DNA of 64,000 nt from contig NZ_HF536772.1 of the NCBI RefSeq assembly GCF_000312665.1, positions 3,207,066 through 3,271,065 of the forward strand, given 5' to 3'. This document shows positions 37,736 through 46,569 of this stretch, in pieces. Each line of letters begins with the position of its first letter. Within the stretch, counting starts at the first letter, position 1. Origin of the DNA: Rhizobium mesoamericanum STM3625. Lineage in GTDB: Bacteria > Pseudomonadota > Alphaproteobacteria > Rhizobiales > Rhizobiaceae. The notes below the pieces were generated by a model. That model was given only the letters and a program-made list of their open reading frames with translations. It made no database searches and had not been told where the DNA came from. The position numbers were made by a program, and so were the translations under genes.

Positions 37736-39193
37736 TCAGACCCCCGTCGCCGGAATGCCTGACCGTTCGACCTTGCGCGGCGCCACCAACTCCTTCCATG
37801 TCGATAGTGCCTTGCTGACCGCCTGGAACGGCTCGCGCTTGACGAACTGGCCGTGCCCTTCCTTCGTCTTGACGGTGCTTTCCTCGATCGCGACTTCGCC
37901 GCGCGTCAGCGTGTAACGCGGCAGGCCGGTGACCTGCTTGCCCTCGAAGACGTTGTAGTCGATCGACGACTGCTGGGTCTTGGCCGAGATCGTCTTGGAG
38001 CGCTTAGGATCCCAGACGACGATATCGGCATCGGCGCCGACGAGGATGGCGCCCTTCTTCGGATAGACGTTGAGGATCTTGGCGATGTTGGTTGAGGTGA
38101 CGGCAACGAACTCGTTCATCGTCAGGCGGCCCGTGTTGACGCCATGGGTCCATAACATCGGCAACCTGTCCTCCAGGCCGCCTGTGCCGTTGGGGATCTT
38201 GGCGAAATTCCCGACGCCGAAGCGCTTCTGCTCGGTAGTAAAGGCGCAATGGTCGGTAGCCACCACCGACAGCGAGCCGGATTGCAGGCCGGCCCATAGG
38301 CTGTCCTGATGCTGCTTGCTGCGGAAGGGCGGAGACATGACTCGGCGGGCAGCATGATCCCAGTCCTTGTCGAAATACTCGCTTTCATCGAGCGTCAGGT
38401 GCTGGATCAGCGGTTCGCCATAGACGCGCATGCCCTTCTGACGGGCGCGGCGGATCGCTTCATGCGCCTGCTCGCAGGAGGTGTGCACGACGTAGAGCGG
38501 CACGCCGGCCATGTCGGCGAGCATAATGGCGCGATTGGTTGCTTCGCCTTCGACCTCGGGCGGGCGGGAGTAGGCGTGGGCCTCAGGGCCGTTGTTGCCT
38601 TCGGCGAGAAGCTTTGCGGTCATGGAGGCAACGACGTCGCCATTCTCCGCATGGACCAGCGGCAGCGCGCCGAGCTCGGCGCAGCGCTGGAAGGAGGCGA
38701 ACATCTCGTCATCGTTCACCATCAGCGCGCCCTTGTAGGCCATGAAATGCTTGAAGGTGTTGATGCCCTTGTCCTTGACCACCGTCTCCATCTCGTTGAA
38801 GACCCGCTCGTTCCAGCCGGTGATCGCCATGTGGAACGAGTAGTCGGCGTTGGCGCGGCTTGTTTTGTTGTCCCACATCTGCAGCGCCTCGAGGAGCGAC
38901 TGTTCCGGTCCCGGCAAACAGAAATCGACGACCATGGTCGTGCCGCCGGCGAGGCCGGCGCGCGTGCCGCTTTCGAAGTCGTCGGTGGAATAGGTGCCCA
39001 TGAACGGCATTTCGAGGTGGACGTGCGGGTCGATACCGCCCGGCATGACGTAACAGCCCGTAGCATCGAGCGTTTCGGTGCCGGACAGGTTCGGACCGAT
39101 CTCGACGATCTTGCCGCCTTCAATCTTCACGTCCGCCTTGTAGGTCAGGTCCGCAGTGACGATGGTACCGTTCTTAATGATCTTTGATGCCAT
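37736..39193 (-). CDS. hydA: Dihydropyrimidinase (D-hydantoinase)
   Basis: The 485-residue amidohydrolase opens the ring of dihydrouracil or dihydrothymine to N-carbamoyl-beta-amino acids. Metal ligands are visible: HVH in GGIDPHVHLEMPFMG, the carboxylated Lys in NTFKHFMAYKGAL, His in LVHAENGD and VVHTSCEQAHEA, and Asp in VVATDHCAF. The length is typical. It is the second step of the reductive pathway encoded here (PreTA, this enzyme, beta-ureidopropionase). It sits 15 bp downstream of the LysE gene on the same strand, so it is co-transcribed. GGAGG-like GGTTCATC precedes the ATG. Confidence 0.94.
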   Translation of the reverse strand: MASKIIKNGTIVTADLTYKADVKIEGGKIVEIGPNLSGTETLDATGCYVMPGGIDPHVHLEMPFMGTYSTDDFESGTRAGLAGGTTMVVDFCLPGPEQSLLEALQMWDNKTSRANADYSFHMAITGWNERVFNEMETVVKDKGINTFKHFMAYKGALMVNDDEMFASFQRCAELGALPLVHAENGDVVASMTAKLLAEGNNGPEAHAYSRPPEVEGEATNRAIMLADMAGVPLYVVHTSCEQAHEAIRRARQKGMRVYGEPLIQHLTLDESEYFDKDWDHAARRVMSPPFRSKQHQDSLWAGLQSGSLSVVATDHCAFTTEQKRFGVGNFAKIPNGTGGLEDRLPMLWTHGVNTGRLTMNEFVAVTSTNIAKILNVYPKKGAILVGADADIVVWDPKRSKTISAKTQQSSIDYNVFEGKQVTGLPRYTLTRGEVAIEESTVKTKEGHGQFVKREPFQAVSKALSTWKELVAPRKVERSGIPATGV

Positions 39194-39208
39194 GATGAAC
39201 CTCCGCTT

Positions 39209-39844
39209 TCAGGCGCGCATGGTTGCGAGTTTTAGACCGAAGCCGACGAAGACGACGCCTGTTGCCGCCTTGATCCAGCGTTGTACTCTGCCTCCACGGG
39301 TCAATGTGGCGAGGCGGGAAAACACGACGACGATGGCGCTAAACCAGATCAGGTTGATCATGGAATGAATGAAAACCAGAAGGAAGATATTGGCTGCGGT
39401 CGCTTGTTCCATCGGCACGAACTGGGGGAAGGCCGCAAGATAAAACATCGCAACCTTGGGATTGAGTGCATTGGTCAGAAAGCCTTCGAAATAGGCAGCC
39501 AACAGGGTCCGTCTGCGTCTTGAAGGGGCAGCGATCGGCTGCGATGAAAGCGGATTTCGCCGGGCCTGCATCAGCGCCTTGACGCCAACCCAGCATAGAT
39601 AGGCGGCACCAAGCATCTTGACCGCGAAGAACAGCTCCGCCGAGCGCGCGAGAATGACCGAGACGCCAAAGACGACAAACGCCCCATGCAGGTAAAAGGC
39701 AGAGACGAAGCCGGCGACATTGGCAAAGCCGGCCAACCTGCCCGAGGCGGGAACGGTCTTGGCGATCAGGATACCATTTGGGCCGGGCGAGATAACCAGC
39801 AAGGTCGTCACTGCGACGAAGGCAAGGATAGTTGTCAGATCCAT
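39209..39844 (-). CDS. LysE-family amino acid exporter
   Basis: This 211-residue inner-membrane protein has five to six hydrophobic segments and the LysE/RhtB start TLLVISPGPNGILIAKTVPA. AYLCWVGVKALMQARRNPLS and AYFEGFLTNALNPKVAMFYL also match the family. LysE-type exporters pump out amino acids or derivatives. Between hydA and the beta-ureidopropionase gene it may export beta-alanine or 3-aminoisobutyrate when the pathway runs fast; that is inference. Confidence 0.88.
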   Translation of the reverse strand: MDLTTILAFVAVTTLLVISPGPNGILIAKTVPASGRLAGFANVAGFVSAFYLHGAFVVFGVSVILARSAELFFAVKMLGAAYLCWVGVKALMQARRNPLSSQPIAAPSRRRRTLLAAYFEGFLTNALNPKVAMFYLAAFPQFVPMEQATAANIFLLVFIHSMINLIWFSAIVVVFSRLATLTRGGRVQRWIKAATGVVFVGFGLKLATMRA

Positions 39845-39908
39845 GGGTGCTTTTTCCTATTTCAGCCGCAGGTCTGTCTTACGAATGTCGTCCGTTTCCG
39901 ACCGCCGG

Positions 39909-41162
39909 TCACGCCACGATCTCCGCCGTTTCGACCACGGCATGGAACAGAACATCCGCGCCGGCTGTTGCCCATTCCTTGGAGATGTCCTCCGCCTCAT
40001 TGTGCGAGAGACCTCCAACGCAGGGGCACATGACCATCGTGGTCGGAGCGACCTTTGCTGCCCAGCAGGCATCGTGGCCGGCACCCGAGATCAGGTCCAT
40101 GTGGCTGTAGCCGAGCCGTTCGGCAGCGCCGCGCACGCGGGAAACAAGCGTCGGGTCGAAAGTCACGGGCGCAAAGTGACCGATCGCTTCGATCGTGCAG
40201 CCGACGCCGAGTGCTTCGCAAATTTTTGGCGCTTCCGCTTCGATCCTGGCGCGCATGCCGTCGAGCTTGGCCTGATCCGGCGAGCGGATATCGACAGTGA
40301 AGACGACCTTGCCCGGCAGGACGTTGCGGGAGTTCGGAGTGAAGAACACCTGACCGACGCCGCCAACTGCACCCGGCTGGTTCTCCATCGCCACAGTCTG
40401 CACCATTTCCATGATACGGGACATGGCAAGCCCGGCGTTGACGCGCATGTTCATCGGCGTCGAGCCGGTGTGAGCCTCCCTGCCGGTCAAGGTGAATTCG
40501 AGCCACCACAGGCCCTGACAGTGCGTGACCACGCCGATCTGCTTGTTCTCGACCTCGAGGATCGGACCTTGCTCGATATGATACTCGAAATAGGCGTGCA
40601 TCTTGCGCGCGCCCACCTCTTCATCGCCAACCCAGCCGATGCGCTTCAGCTCGTCGCCAAAGGTCTTGCCGTCGGGATCCTTACGATCGTAGGCATATTC
40701 CAGTGTATGGACGCCGGCGAAAACACCGGAGGCGAGCATGGCCGGCGCAAAGCGCGCACCTTCCTCGTTGGTCCAGTTGGTAACGACGATCGGGTGCTTG
40801 GTCTTGACGCCAAGGTCGTTCATGCTGCGGACGACTTCCAGTGCGCTGAGGACACCGAGCACGCCGTCGTATTTGCCGCCGGTCGGCTGGGTGTCGAGAT
40901 GCGAGCCGACATAAACAGGTAGAGCGTCCGGATCGGTGCCGGGACGGGTCGCGAACATCGTGCCCATCTTGTCGACCCCGAGGGTCAGCCCAGCGCCCTC
41001 GCACCATGTCCTGAAGAGGTTGCGCCCTTCAGCATCGGAATCCGTCAACGTCTGGCGATTGTTGCCGCCAGCAATGCCCGGGCCGATCTTTGCCATGTCC
41101 ATGAGGCTGTCCCAAAGACGGTCCCCGTTGACGCGCATGTTCTCGCCTGGTGCTGCCACCAT
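39909..41162 (-). CDS. Beta-ureidopropionase / N-carbamoyl amino acid amidohydrolase
   Basis: The 417-residue M20-family zinc hydrolase has the expected metal ligands: VGSHLDTQPTGGKYDGVLGV (His and Asp), NEEGARFAPAMLASG (Glu pair), FEYHIEQGPILE (His) and PCVGGLSHNEAEDI (His). It would convert N-carbamoyl-beta-alanine to beta-alanine, CO2 and ammonia, the last step of reductive pyrimidine breakdown; allantoate or N-carbamoyl-L-amino acid hydrolases share the family. I chose the ATG at 41162, preceded by GGTGAGGAC; 12 further codons are open. It is the first gene of the operon running to hydA, with a RutR-like operator upstream. Confidence 0.9.
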   Translation of the reverse strand: MVAAPGENMRVNGDRLWDSLMDMAKIGPGIAGGNNRQTLTDSDAEGRNLFRTWCEGAGLTLGVDKMGTMFATRPGTDPDALPVYVGSHLDTQPTGGKYDGVLGVLSALEVVRSMNDLGVKTKHPIVVTNWTNEEGARFAPAMLASGVFAGVHTLEYAYDRKDPDGKTFGDELKRIGWVGDEEVGARKMHAYFEYHIEQGPILEVENKQIGVVTHCQGLWWLEFTLTGREAHTGSTPMNMRVNAGLAMSRIMEMVQTVAMENQPGAVGGVGQVFFTPNSRNVLPGKVVFTVDIRSPDQAKLDGMRARIEAEAPKICEALGVGCTIEAIGHFAPVTFDPTLVSRVRGAAERLGYSHMDLISGAGHDACWAAKVAPTTMVMCPCVGGLSHNEAEDISKEWATAGADVLFHAVVETAEIVA

Positions 41163-41463
41163 GTCTAAAGTCCTCACCTGTTTTCTGCGGCCATGCAATT
41201 CACATGTCCGCCTGTTCCCGTGGTCAGTCTCCGGCGCTCTTGTTTGTTTTGTTAGCGCCGGAAAATCGCCAGTTGCCTTTGTTTAGCATCTGATCGATAA
41301 TTTGACCGATTGGTAAACATTACAACTTCCGGCGCTGGGCTCAAGACGAAAATCAGGAAAAATACAGACAAAATTACCGCCATCTGCTTATTTTCGCGGC
41401 AAGGTGCCGCGCCCGCCCAATCTTGAGTGAAACGGTTGAATTTGAAGGGAAAACAAGATCGAT
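41163..41463. promoter_or_regulatory. Divergent control region of the pyrimidine operon and its regulator
   Basis: This 301-bp gap separates the divergent amidohydrolase operon and the RutR-like gene. It contains the RutR-type dyad at 41302-41317 and is AT-rich around 41290-41400, suggesting promoters in both directions. No gene is apparent. Confidence 0.6.
41302..41317. promoter_or_regulatory. RutR-type operator
   Basis: TTGACCGATTGGTAAA closely matches the Escherichia coli RutR site TTGACCA-NN-TGGTCAA (half-sites 6+6 with a 4-bp centre). It lies between the amidohydrolase operon and the regulator gene, as expected for autoregulation and pathway control. A related dyad occurs upstream of preT. 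Confidence 0.6.
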
Positions 41464-42120
41464 ATGGCAATCCCGAGAGCAGCCAAGACGCAGCGGCGCA
41501 CGCGTATTCAGGAAGAGAAGGAAGAGCAGATTCTTGAAGCCGCACTCGATGTGTTCTCGGTCAGCGGTTTTCGTGGTTCCACGATCGACCAGATCGCTGA
41601 AGTTGCCGGCATGTCGAAGCCCAATTTGCTGTATTATTTCCGCACCAAGGAAGCGATGCATCGGGCGTTGATCGACCGGGTGCTCGATACCTGGCTCGAG
41701 CCGCTGAGAGCCTTCGATGCCGACGGCAATCCCGAAAGCGAGATCCGCAGCTATATCCGGCGCAAGCTTGAAATGGCCCGAGATTTCCCGCGCGAGAGCC
41801 GGCTCTTTGCCAACGAGATGCTACAAGGGGCCCCGCACGTCGAGGATGAGCTGAAGGGGCCGCTAAAGGAACTCGTGGACGAAAAGGCGGAGGTCATCCG
41901 CAGTTGGGCGAAGGCCGGGAAGATTGCAAAGTGTGACCCCTATCACCTGATCTTTTCGATCTGGTCAACAACACAGCATTATGCCGACTTCGATGTTCAG
42001 GTGAGGGCGGTGCTTGGGCAGGAGCATGCAGGCGCCGGTCGCTTCGAGGATGCGGCGCGCTTCCTCGAGCAGCTGTTCATCGATGGGCTGAAGGTCAAGT
42101 GCGTGCCGAATGCTTCATGA
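41464..42120 (+). CDS. rutR: TetR-family pyrimidine regulator, RutR-like
   Basis: The 218-residue TetR-family repressor has the N-terminal HTH (EQILEAALDVFSVSGFRGST, then MSKPNLLYYFRTKEAMHRAL) and a C-terminal ligand domain of the YcdC/RutR type (FANEMLQGAPHVEDELKGPL, then DPYHLIFSIWSTTQHYADFD). RutR proteins bind uracil or thymine and release DNA. It is divergent from the beta-ureidopropionase operon with a RutR-like site between them, so it probably represses this catabolic gene set. It ends 14 bp from the convergent glycosyltransferase gene. Confidence 0.87.
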   Translation: MAIPRAAKTQRRTRIQEEKEEQILEAALDVFSVSGFRGSTIDQIAEVAGMSKPNLLYYFRTKEAMHRALIDRVLDTWLEPLRAFDADGNPESEIRSYIRRKLEMARDFPRESRLFANEMLQGAPHVEDELKGPLKELVDEKAEVIRSWAKAGKIAKCDPYHLIFSIWSTTQHYADFDVQVRAVLGQEHAGAGRFEDAARFLEQLFIDGLKVKCVPNAS

Positions 42121-42134
42121 TTGCCGGCGGCGTT

Positions 42135-43205
42135 TCACGCCTCGTCGAAATCTAGGAGCGCCTTGACGGCTGCGCGCGCTTTAGCGTGGCGGGTTTTATA
42201 GGCCTGCTGGATTGCCTTGCGCCTTCTTTCGAGGGCGGGCCCGGGTGACATGCCCGATAACCACGCCAATGCGGTCGGGATAAAGTCGCCTCCTGAGGGG
42301 ATCAGAAGGTCGCTTTCGTCGAGCTGTTTCCTGATACACCCGCGGTCGCAGGAGATGACCGCGTTTCCGGCCGCCTTTGCCTCGAAGATCACCAGCGGCT
42401 GAGCATCGTTGGAATCGGTCGTGGGGAAGACGAATACGTCTAGCTCACGATAGAAGGCTGCTTTTGCATTGTCATAGAGTGGGCTGCGATACTCCAGCAT
42501 ATCGCCAAGTTCCGCTACGGCCCCGTCGATGGTCGCGCGTTCGCTGGCGCCCGCCGGACCAGCGAGGATCGCCTTGATCGGTAAGCTCTCGTTGCGCGCT
42601 TGCCGTGCGAGATCAAGAAAGGTGTCCAGGCCTTTCTCGCGGCTGAGATTGCCGAGCATGCCCATCACGAGATGTGTGCGCTCTTTCGGCTCGTCCCGTT
42701 CTTCCTGCGGTGCAACGAGGGCTGCATTGGAGATCAGGCTGCTTCGGATGCGGCGGCCGTAAGTATCGGCGAAGTTGTCTCGCATGATATCGCATGGAAA
42801 GATATGTCGCAGCTGGCGGCCGCCGAGCGTCAGGATGGATCGCATCAGCAGCTTCGGCCTGTCGATGTAATTGAAACTGTGATGGTGCAGGTAGACCGGA
42901 TAGGCGAGGAGCCTCGCGAACAGCACGACAAGCGACGTATAGATCAGACCAGAGCCGCCGTCGCAGGCGAGATAGCAGATCCTGTCGCCATGCGTGCGAT
43001 CGACAAACAGCTGAAGACAGGCGCTGAGGGCACGGCTGAACCTGATTGGCTGTTTCAAAAGCGACAGCTTGCCGGAAGGCGGGCCGATGTTGCAAACAGC
43101 GATACTGTTTGCTTCCGAAAGACATACGATCATGCCCTTGGTCGCGCTCGAGGGGCCGTTTTGCGGCGGAGGGAACGGACCGATCGCAACGATATGACAT
43201 GTCAT
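42135..43205 (-). CDS. Glycosyltransferase, GT-B/family 4-like
   Basis: The product of 356 residues has the GT-B pattern. The N-terminal strand is MTCHIVAIGPFPPPQNGPSS. The C-terminal nucleotide-sugar half contains LVMGMLGNLSREKGLDTFLD, then VFVFPTTDSNDAQPLVIFEA (the E-x7-E region) and AAGNAVISCDRGC. Acceptor and sugar are unknown; surface polysaccharide synthesis is the usual role. I chose the ATG at 43205 because the fold begins there; an ATG at 43295 would add 30 residues without family character. It is unrelated to the pyrimidine genes that flank it, so its placement looks incidental. Confidence 0.75.
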   Translation of the reverse strand: MTCHIVAIGPFPPPQNGPSSATKGMIVCLSEANSIAVCNIGPPSGKLSLLKQPIRFSRALSACLQLFVDRTHGDRICYLACDGGSGLIYTSLVVLFARLLAYPVYLHHHSFNYIDRPKLLMRSILTLGGRQLRHIFPCDIMRDNFADTYGRRIRSSLISNAALVAPQEERDEPKERTHLVMGMLGNLSREKGLDTFLDLARQARNESLPIKAILAGPAGASERATIDGAVAELGDMLEYRSPLYDNAKAAFYRELDVFVFPTTDSNDAQPLVIFEAKAAGNAVISCDRGCIRKQLDESDLLIPSGGDFIPTALAWLSGMSPGPALERRRKAIQQAYKTRHAKARAAVKALLDFDEA

Positions 43206-43310
43206 ACGGGAGGCTACCTCTTTGAGCCTCCCGACTATCGCACCGGCGCAAGAAAAAACAATCTTTCTAGCGGCGGCTCCCCGTGTCTTGTCCATGTACG
43301 CACCTTAGCG

Positions 43311-43724
43311 TCAGGCATCCGCCGACGCCGGGCTGCCTTCAAACGCAAAGCCTTCGTCGGCCCACCCGGTCATTCCGCCGATCATCACCTTTACCTGAAG
43401 CCCGAGCCGTGCAAGGCGCAGGGCTGCCTTGTCAGTACCGTTGCAATGGGGCCCGGCGCAGTAGACGACGAAAAGGGTGTCTGCGGGCCATTCGGACATG
43501 CGGTGGGTCGTTATCTTGCCATGCGGCAGGTTGATCGCGCCCGGAACGTGCGAGGTGGAGTAATGCGCCGGGGAGCGAACATCGAGCAAGACGAAGTCGC
43601 GGTGGCCTGCGGCGAGCGATGCGTGAACATCCCAGCAGTCGGTCTCGAAGGCGAGCTTGCGGGCATAGTAGGAGGCGGTGACTTCGGGAGAAGCAGCGGC
43701 GATTTCAGCGACGAAGCTCGGCAT
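43311..43724 (-). CDS. Rhodanese-like sulfurtransferase
   Basis: This 137-residue single-domain rhodanese shows FVLLDVRSPAHYSTSHVPGA, INLPHGKI and an active-site loop VVYCAGPHCNGTDKAALRLA with the catalytic Cys likely in YCAGPHC. It ends GGMTGWADEGFAFEG, typical of the family. It could transfer sulfane sulfur to a thiol acceptor or bind thiols. It is divergent from the FtrA-like regulator; rhodanese next to ftrA is a recurrent pairing, so it is likely that regulator's target. Confidence 0.88.
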   Translation of the reverse strand: MPSFVAEIAAASPEVTASYYARKLAFETDCWDVHASLAAGHRDFVLLDVRSPAHYSTSHVPGAINLPHGKITTHRMSEWPADTLFVVYCAGPHCNGTDKAALRLARLGLQVKVMIGGMTGWADEGFAFEGSPASADA

Positions 43725-43792
43725 GGCGTTTCCTTTCGGTTCGAGTTGCCGCCGACGATCGCTGATGCTATGGATTTGCGAAATTGGCCATA

Positions 43793-44785
43793 ATGACGGT
43801 TAGCGTAAAGATCATGCCAAACGCATTGAAGGGCCCGCATGTCGTTGTGCTCGCCTATGACGGGCTTTGCACCTTCGAATTCGGCATCGCCTACGAAGTC
43901 TTCGGCCTACATCGGCCGGAAATGGGGGAAGGGTGGTATCGCTACTCAATATGCGGGGTCGAACCAGGACCTCTGAAAGCGGGCGGCGGCCTGGCGATTT
44001 CCGTCGACCATGGGATGGAAGCGCTTGCTGAGGCGGATCTGATCGTGGTGCCGGGTTGGCGCTCCATAGATGCCGAGGTTCCGCCTGCCCTGATTGATGC
44101 CTTGTGCGCAGCCCATCAGCGCGGCGCCCGGATCATGTCGCTATGCTCCGGCGTTGCAGTGCTTGCGGCTACCGGGCTTCTTCGCCATCGCCGTGCCACG
44201 ACGCATTGGCGATATGTCGCCTCGATCTCGAAGCGCTATCCCGACATCACCTTCGATGCCGATGTTCTTTACATGGACGAAGGTAGTCTTCTGACGGCCG
44301 CCGGCAGCGCTGCAGGCATCGATCTCTGCCTGCATGTGGTCCGTCGCGACTTCGGCGCCGAGGCTGCAAACAGTGTTGCGCGGCGTCTGGTTCTGCCGCC
44401 GCACCGCGAAGGCGGACAGGCTCAGTTCATCCAGGCGCCCGTGCCGCAGGAGCGCGAAGGCATCCGGCTTGGTCCGCTGATCGACTGGATGCGACAGCAG
44501 TTAGACGAGGAGCAGCCGATCAGTATGCTCGCCGCGAAGGCCGGAATGAGCGAGCGGACCTTTCAACGCCGGTTCGAAAGCACCACGGGGCAAACTGTGG
44601 GTGAATGGCTGCTCCAACAACGGCTTCGCCATGCGCGTGAACTTCTGGAAAGAGCAAGCAGCGCCTCCCTTGACGATGTTGCAGAAGCCAGCGGCTTCGG
44701 AACGCTGGCGACGATGCGGCACCATTTTCGCAAACGGCTGGGAACGAGCCCCGGAGCATATCGGAAGACGTTTGCTGGTGAGTAG
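43793..44785 (+). CDS. ftrA: FtrA-like AraC-family transcriptional regulator with DJ-1/PfpI domain
   Basis: The protein of 330 residues has an N-terminal class-I glutamine-amidotransferase-like domain (VVVLAYDGLCTFEFGIAYEV, ARIMSLCSGVAVLAATGLL with the nucleophile-elbow Cys, and TAAGSAAGIDLCLHVV). A C-terminal AraC double HTH follows (ISMLAAKAGMSERTFQRRFE, then LDDVAEASGFGTLATMRHHF). This matches FtrA/GlxA regulators, which respond to small metabolites. Starts at 43793 (ATG) and 43814 (ATG) are both possible; neither has a strong ribosome site. It is divergent from the rhodanese gene, 68 bp away. Confidence 0.83.
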   Translation: MTVSVKIMPNALKGPHVVVLAYDGLCTFEFGIAYEVFGLHRPEMGEGWYRYSICGVEPGPLKAGGGLAISVDHGMEALAEADLIVVPGWRSIDAEVPPALIDALCAAHQRGARIMSLCSGVAVLAATGLLRHRRATTHWRYVASISKRYPDITFDADVLYMDEGSLLTAAGSAAGIDLCLHVVRRDFGAEAANSVARRLVLPPHREGGQAQFIQAPVPQEREGIRLGPLIDWMRQQLDEEQPISMLAAKAGMSERTFQRRFESTTGQTVGEWLLQQRLRHARELLERASSASLDDVAEASGFGTLATMRHHFRKRLGTSPGAYRKTFAGE

Positions 44786-45240
44786 GTACGTCTCTCATGC
44801 GCCATCCTCCTTGCTTATCAAAGGGCCAGCCGCTATGCGCCCTCGGCGGCAGTTAGGCGAAATGTCGTCCCCAATCAGGGGTTGCCACTTCGATCACTCT
44901 GAGTTTCCACTGGCGTGGTCATTTCGTCATGGTTTTTGGGGTGTGAGTGCAGTGTCAGCAGATCATGCTCCTCAAACCACACCATATCTTCATGCAGGAT
45001 CGAGATGTGAAACTCGGCATCAAGTCGTGCTGGTGCTCGAAGCGAGTTGCCAGATCGCAGGTTACGCCGGTAGAGCGCGTGCCGTTTCGCCGGGATGCGA
45101 GAGTAGACGAGCCCTTCATGGTCGAAGGGCGTCTCGAAAGACAAGTGTCATTGATGGCGCCGACGCGCCGTGGCTGAGTCCGGTGACCGGCACAGGAATG
45201 AGGGAAAGGGTGCCGCGGAGCGTTCGCGGCACCCTCGATC
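44786..45240. other. Gap between ftrA-like gene and preA
   Basis: The 455-bp convergent gap holds the preA terminator at 45207-45235 and little else. A minus-strand frame at 44875-45144 starts with TTG, has no ribosome site, and I recognise no family, so I do not call it; it might be a decayed gene. Plus-strand frames are no better. Confidence 0.45.
45207..45235 (-). terminator. Terminator of preT-preA
   Basis: AGGGTGCCGCG (45207-45217) pairs perfectly with CGCGGCACCCT (45225-45235) around a 7-nt loop, 5 bp past the preA stop. The minus-strand tail TTTCCCT is only weakly U-rich. Confidence 0.65.
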
Positions 45241-46554
45241 TTACTCCGCCGCCTGGCGAGCCATCGGGTTGTTCGGATGCGTTGTCCAGTTTGCATAGTT
45301 CGGATCAACGATCTTGCCAGTGCGCTTGTCGAGGTCGCCGGCGGGGAGCTGCTCCAGGGTGATGCAGCCCTCGACCGGGCAGACGTTGACGCAGAGATTA
45401 CAACCGACGCATTCCTCTTCCATCACCTCGAAGTGTCTTACGCCATTGACGAACTGGGTGATTGCCTGGTGCGAGGTATCCTCGCAGGCGATGTGACAGC
45501 GGCCGCACTTGATGCAGGCATCCTGGTCGATCTTCGCCTTGGCGATGTAGTTGAGGTTGAGATACTGCCAGTCGGAAACATTCGGCACGGCTCGGCCGGT
45601 GATATCGTCAAGGCTGCGGTGGCCCTTGGCGTCCATCCAGTCGGAGAGACCCGTGATCATCTCCTGGACGATCTTGAAGCCGTAAGTCATCGCCGCTGTG
45701 CAGACCTGCACGTTGCCAGCGCCAAGCGCCAGGAACTCTGCCGCATCGCGCCAGGTCGTGACGCCACCGATGCCCGATATCGGCAGGCCATAGGTCTCCG
45801 GATCGCGGGCGATCTCGGCGACCATGTTGAGGGCGATCGGCTTCACCGCCGGGCCGCAATAGCCGCCGTGGCTCCCGCGCCCGTCGATCGACGGTTCCGG
45901 CGAGAAGGTATCAAGATTGACCGAGGTGATCGAATTGATCGTGTTGATCAGCGACACGGCGTCGGTACCACCGGCCTTGGCAGCACGCGCAGGCTTTCTG
46001 ATATCGGTGATGTTCGGCGTCAGCTTGGTGATAACGGGCATGCGCGTGTACTGCTTGCACCAGCGAACGACCATTTCGATGTATTCCGGCACTTGTCCGA
46101 CCGCAGAGCCCATGCCGCGTTCCGACATGCCGTGCGGACAGCCGAAGTTGAGCTCGATGCCGTCGGCGCCGGTCTCCTCGACCAACGGCAGGATCGCCTT
46201 CCAGGCGTTCTCTTCACAGGGGACCATAATCGAGGCGATCAGAGCTCGATCCGGCCAGTTCATCTTCACCTGCTTCATTTCGCGCAGGTTGGTGTAAAGG
46301 TCGCGATCGGTAATGAGCTCGATGTTGTTCAGGCCGAGCAGGCGGCGGTCGGCGCCAAAGATCGCGCCGTAGCGCGGGCCGTTGACGTTGACAACCGGCG
46401 GCCCTTCTTCGCCGAGCGTCTTCCAGACGACGCCGCCCCATCCCGCCTTGAAGGCGCGTTCGACATTGTAGGCCTTGTCGGTCGGCGGCGCGGAGGCGAG
46501 CCAGAACGGATTCGGTGACTTGATGCCGACGAAATTATTGCGGAGGTCAGCCAT
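45241..46554 (-). CDS. preA: NAD(P)-dependent dihydropyrimidine dehydrogenase subunit PreA
   Basis: The 437-residue catalytic subunit reduces uracil and thymine to their 5,6-dihydro forms. The FMN barrel shows NPFWLASAPPTDKAYNVERA, GIELNFGCPHGMSERGMGSA and PVITKLTPNITDIRKPA. The C-terminus carries two 4Fe-4S motifs, CIKCGRCHIACEDTSHQAI and CVGCNLCVNVCPVEGC. Compared with mammalian enzyme as I remember it, the active-site-loop Cys (ACGQ) is Val here (SAVGQ), as in Escherichia coli PreA. It follows preT by 15 bp and needs PreT for electrons. A terminator follows. Confidence 0.94.
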   Translation of the reverse strand: MADLRNNFVGIKSPNPFWLASAPPTDKAYNVERAFKAGWGGVVWKTLGEEGPPVVNVNGPRYGAIFGADRRLLGLNNIELITDRDLYTNLREMKQVKMNWPDRALIASIMVPCEENAWKAILPLVEETGADGIELNFGCPHGMSERGMGSAVGQVPEYIEMVVRWCKQYTRMPVITKLTPNITDIRKPARAAKAGGTDAVSLINTINSITSVNLDTFSPEPSIDGRGSHGGYCGPAVKPIALNMVAEIARDPETYGLPISGIGGVTTWRDAAEFLALGAGNVQVCTAAMTYGFKIVQEMITGLSDWMDAKGHRSLDDITGRAVPNVSDWQYLNLNYIAKAKIDQDACIKCGRCHIACEDTSHQAITQFVNGVRHFEVMEEECVGCNLCVNVCPVEGCITLEQLPAGDLDKRTGKIVDPNYANWTTHPNNPMARQAAE

Positions 46555-46569
46555 TGTTCATTCTCCCCT

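Noticed and set aside
44875..45144. Minus-strand frame of 89 codons between the FtrA-like gene and preA
   Set aside because: TTG start without ribosome site and no family I recognise; might be a decayed gene but cannot be supported.
45241..46554. Loss of the catalytic cysteine in PreA
   Set aside because: The Val at this position also occurs in E. coli PreA as I recall it, so it is a feature of the bacterial subgroup and not a defect.
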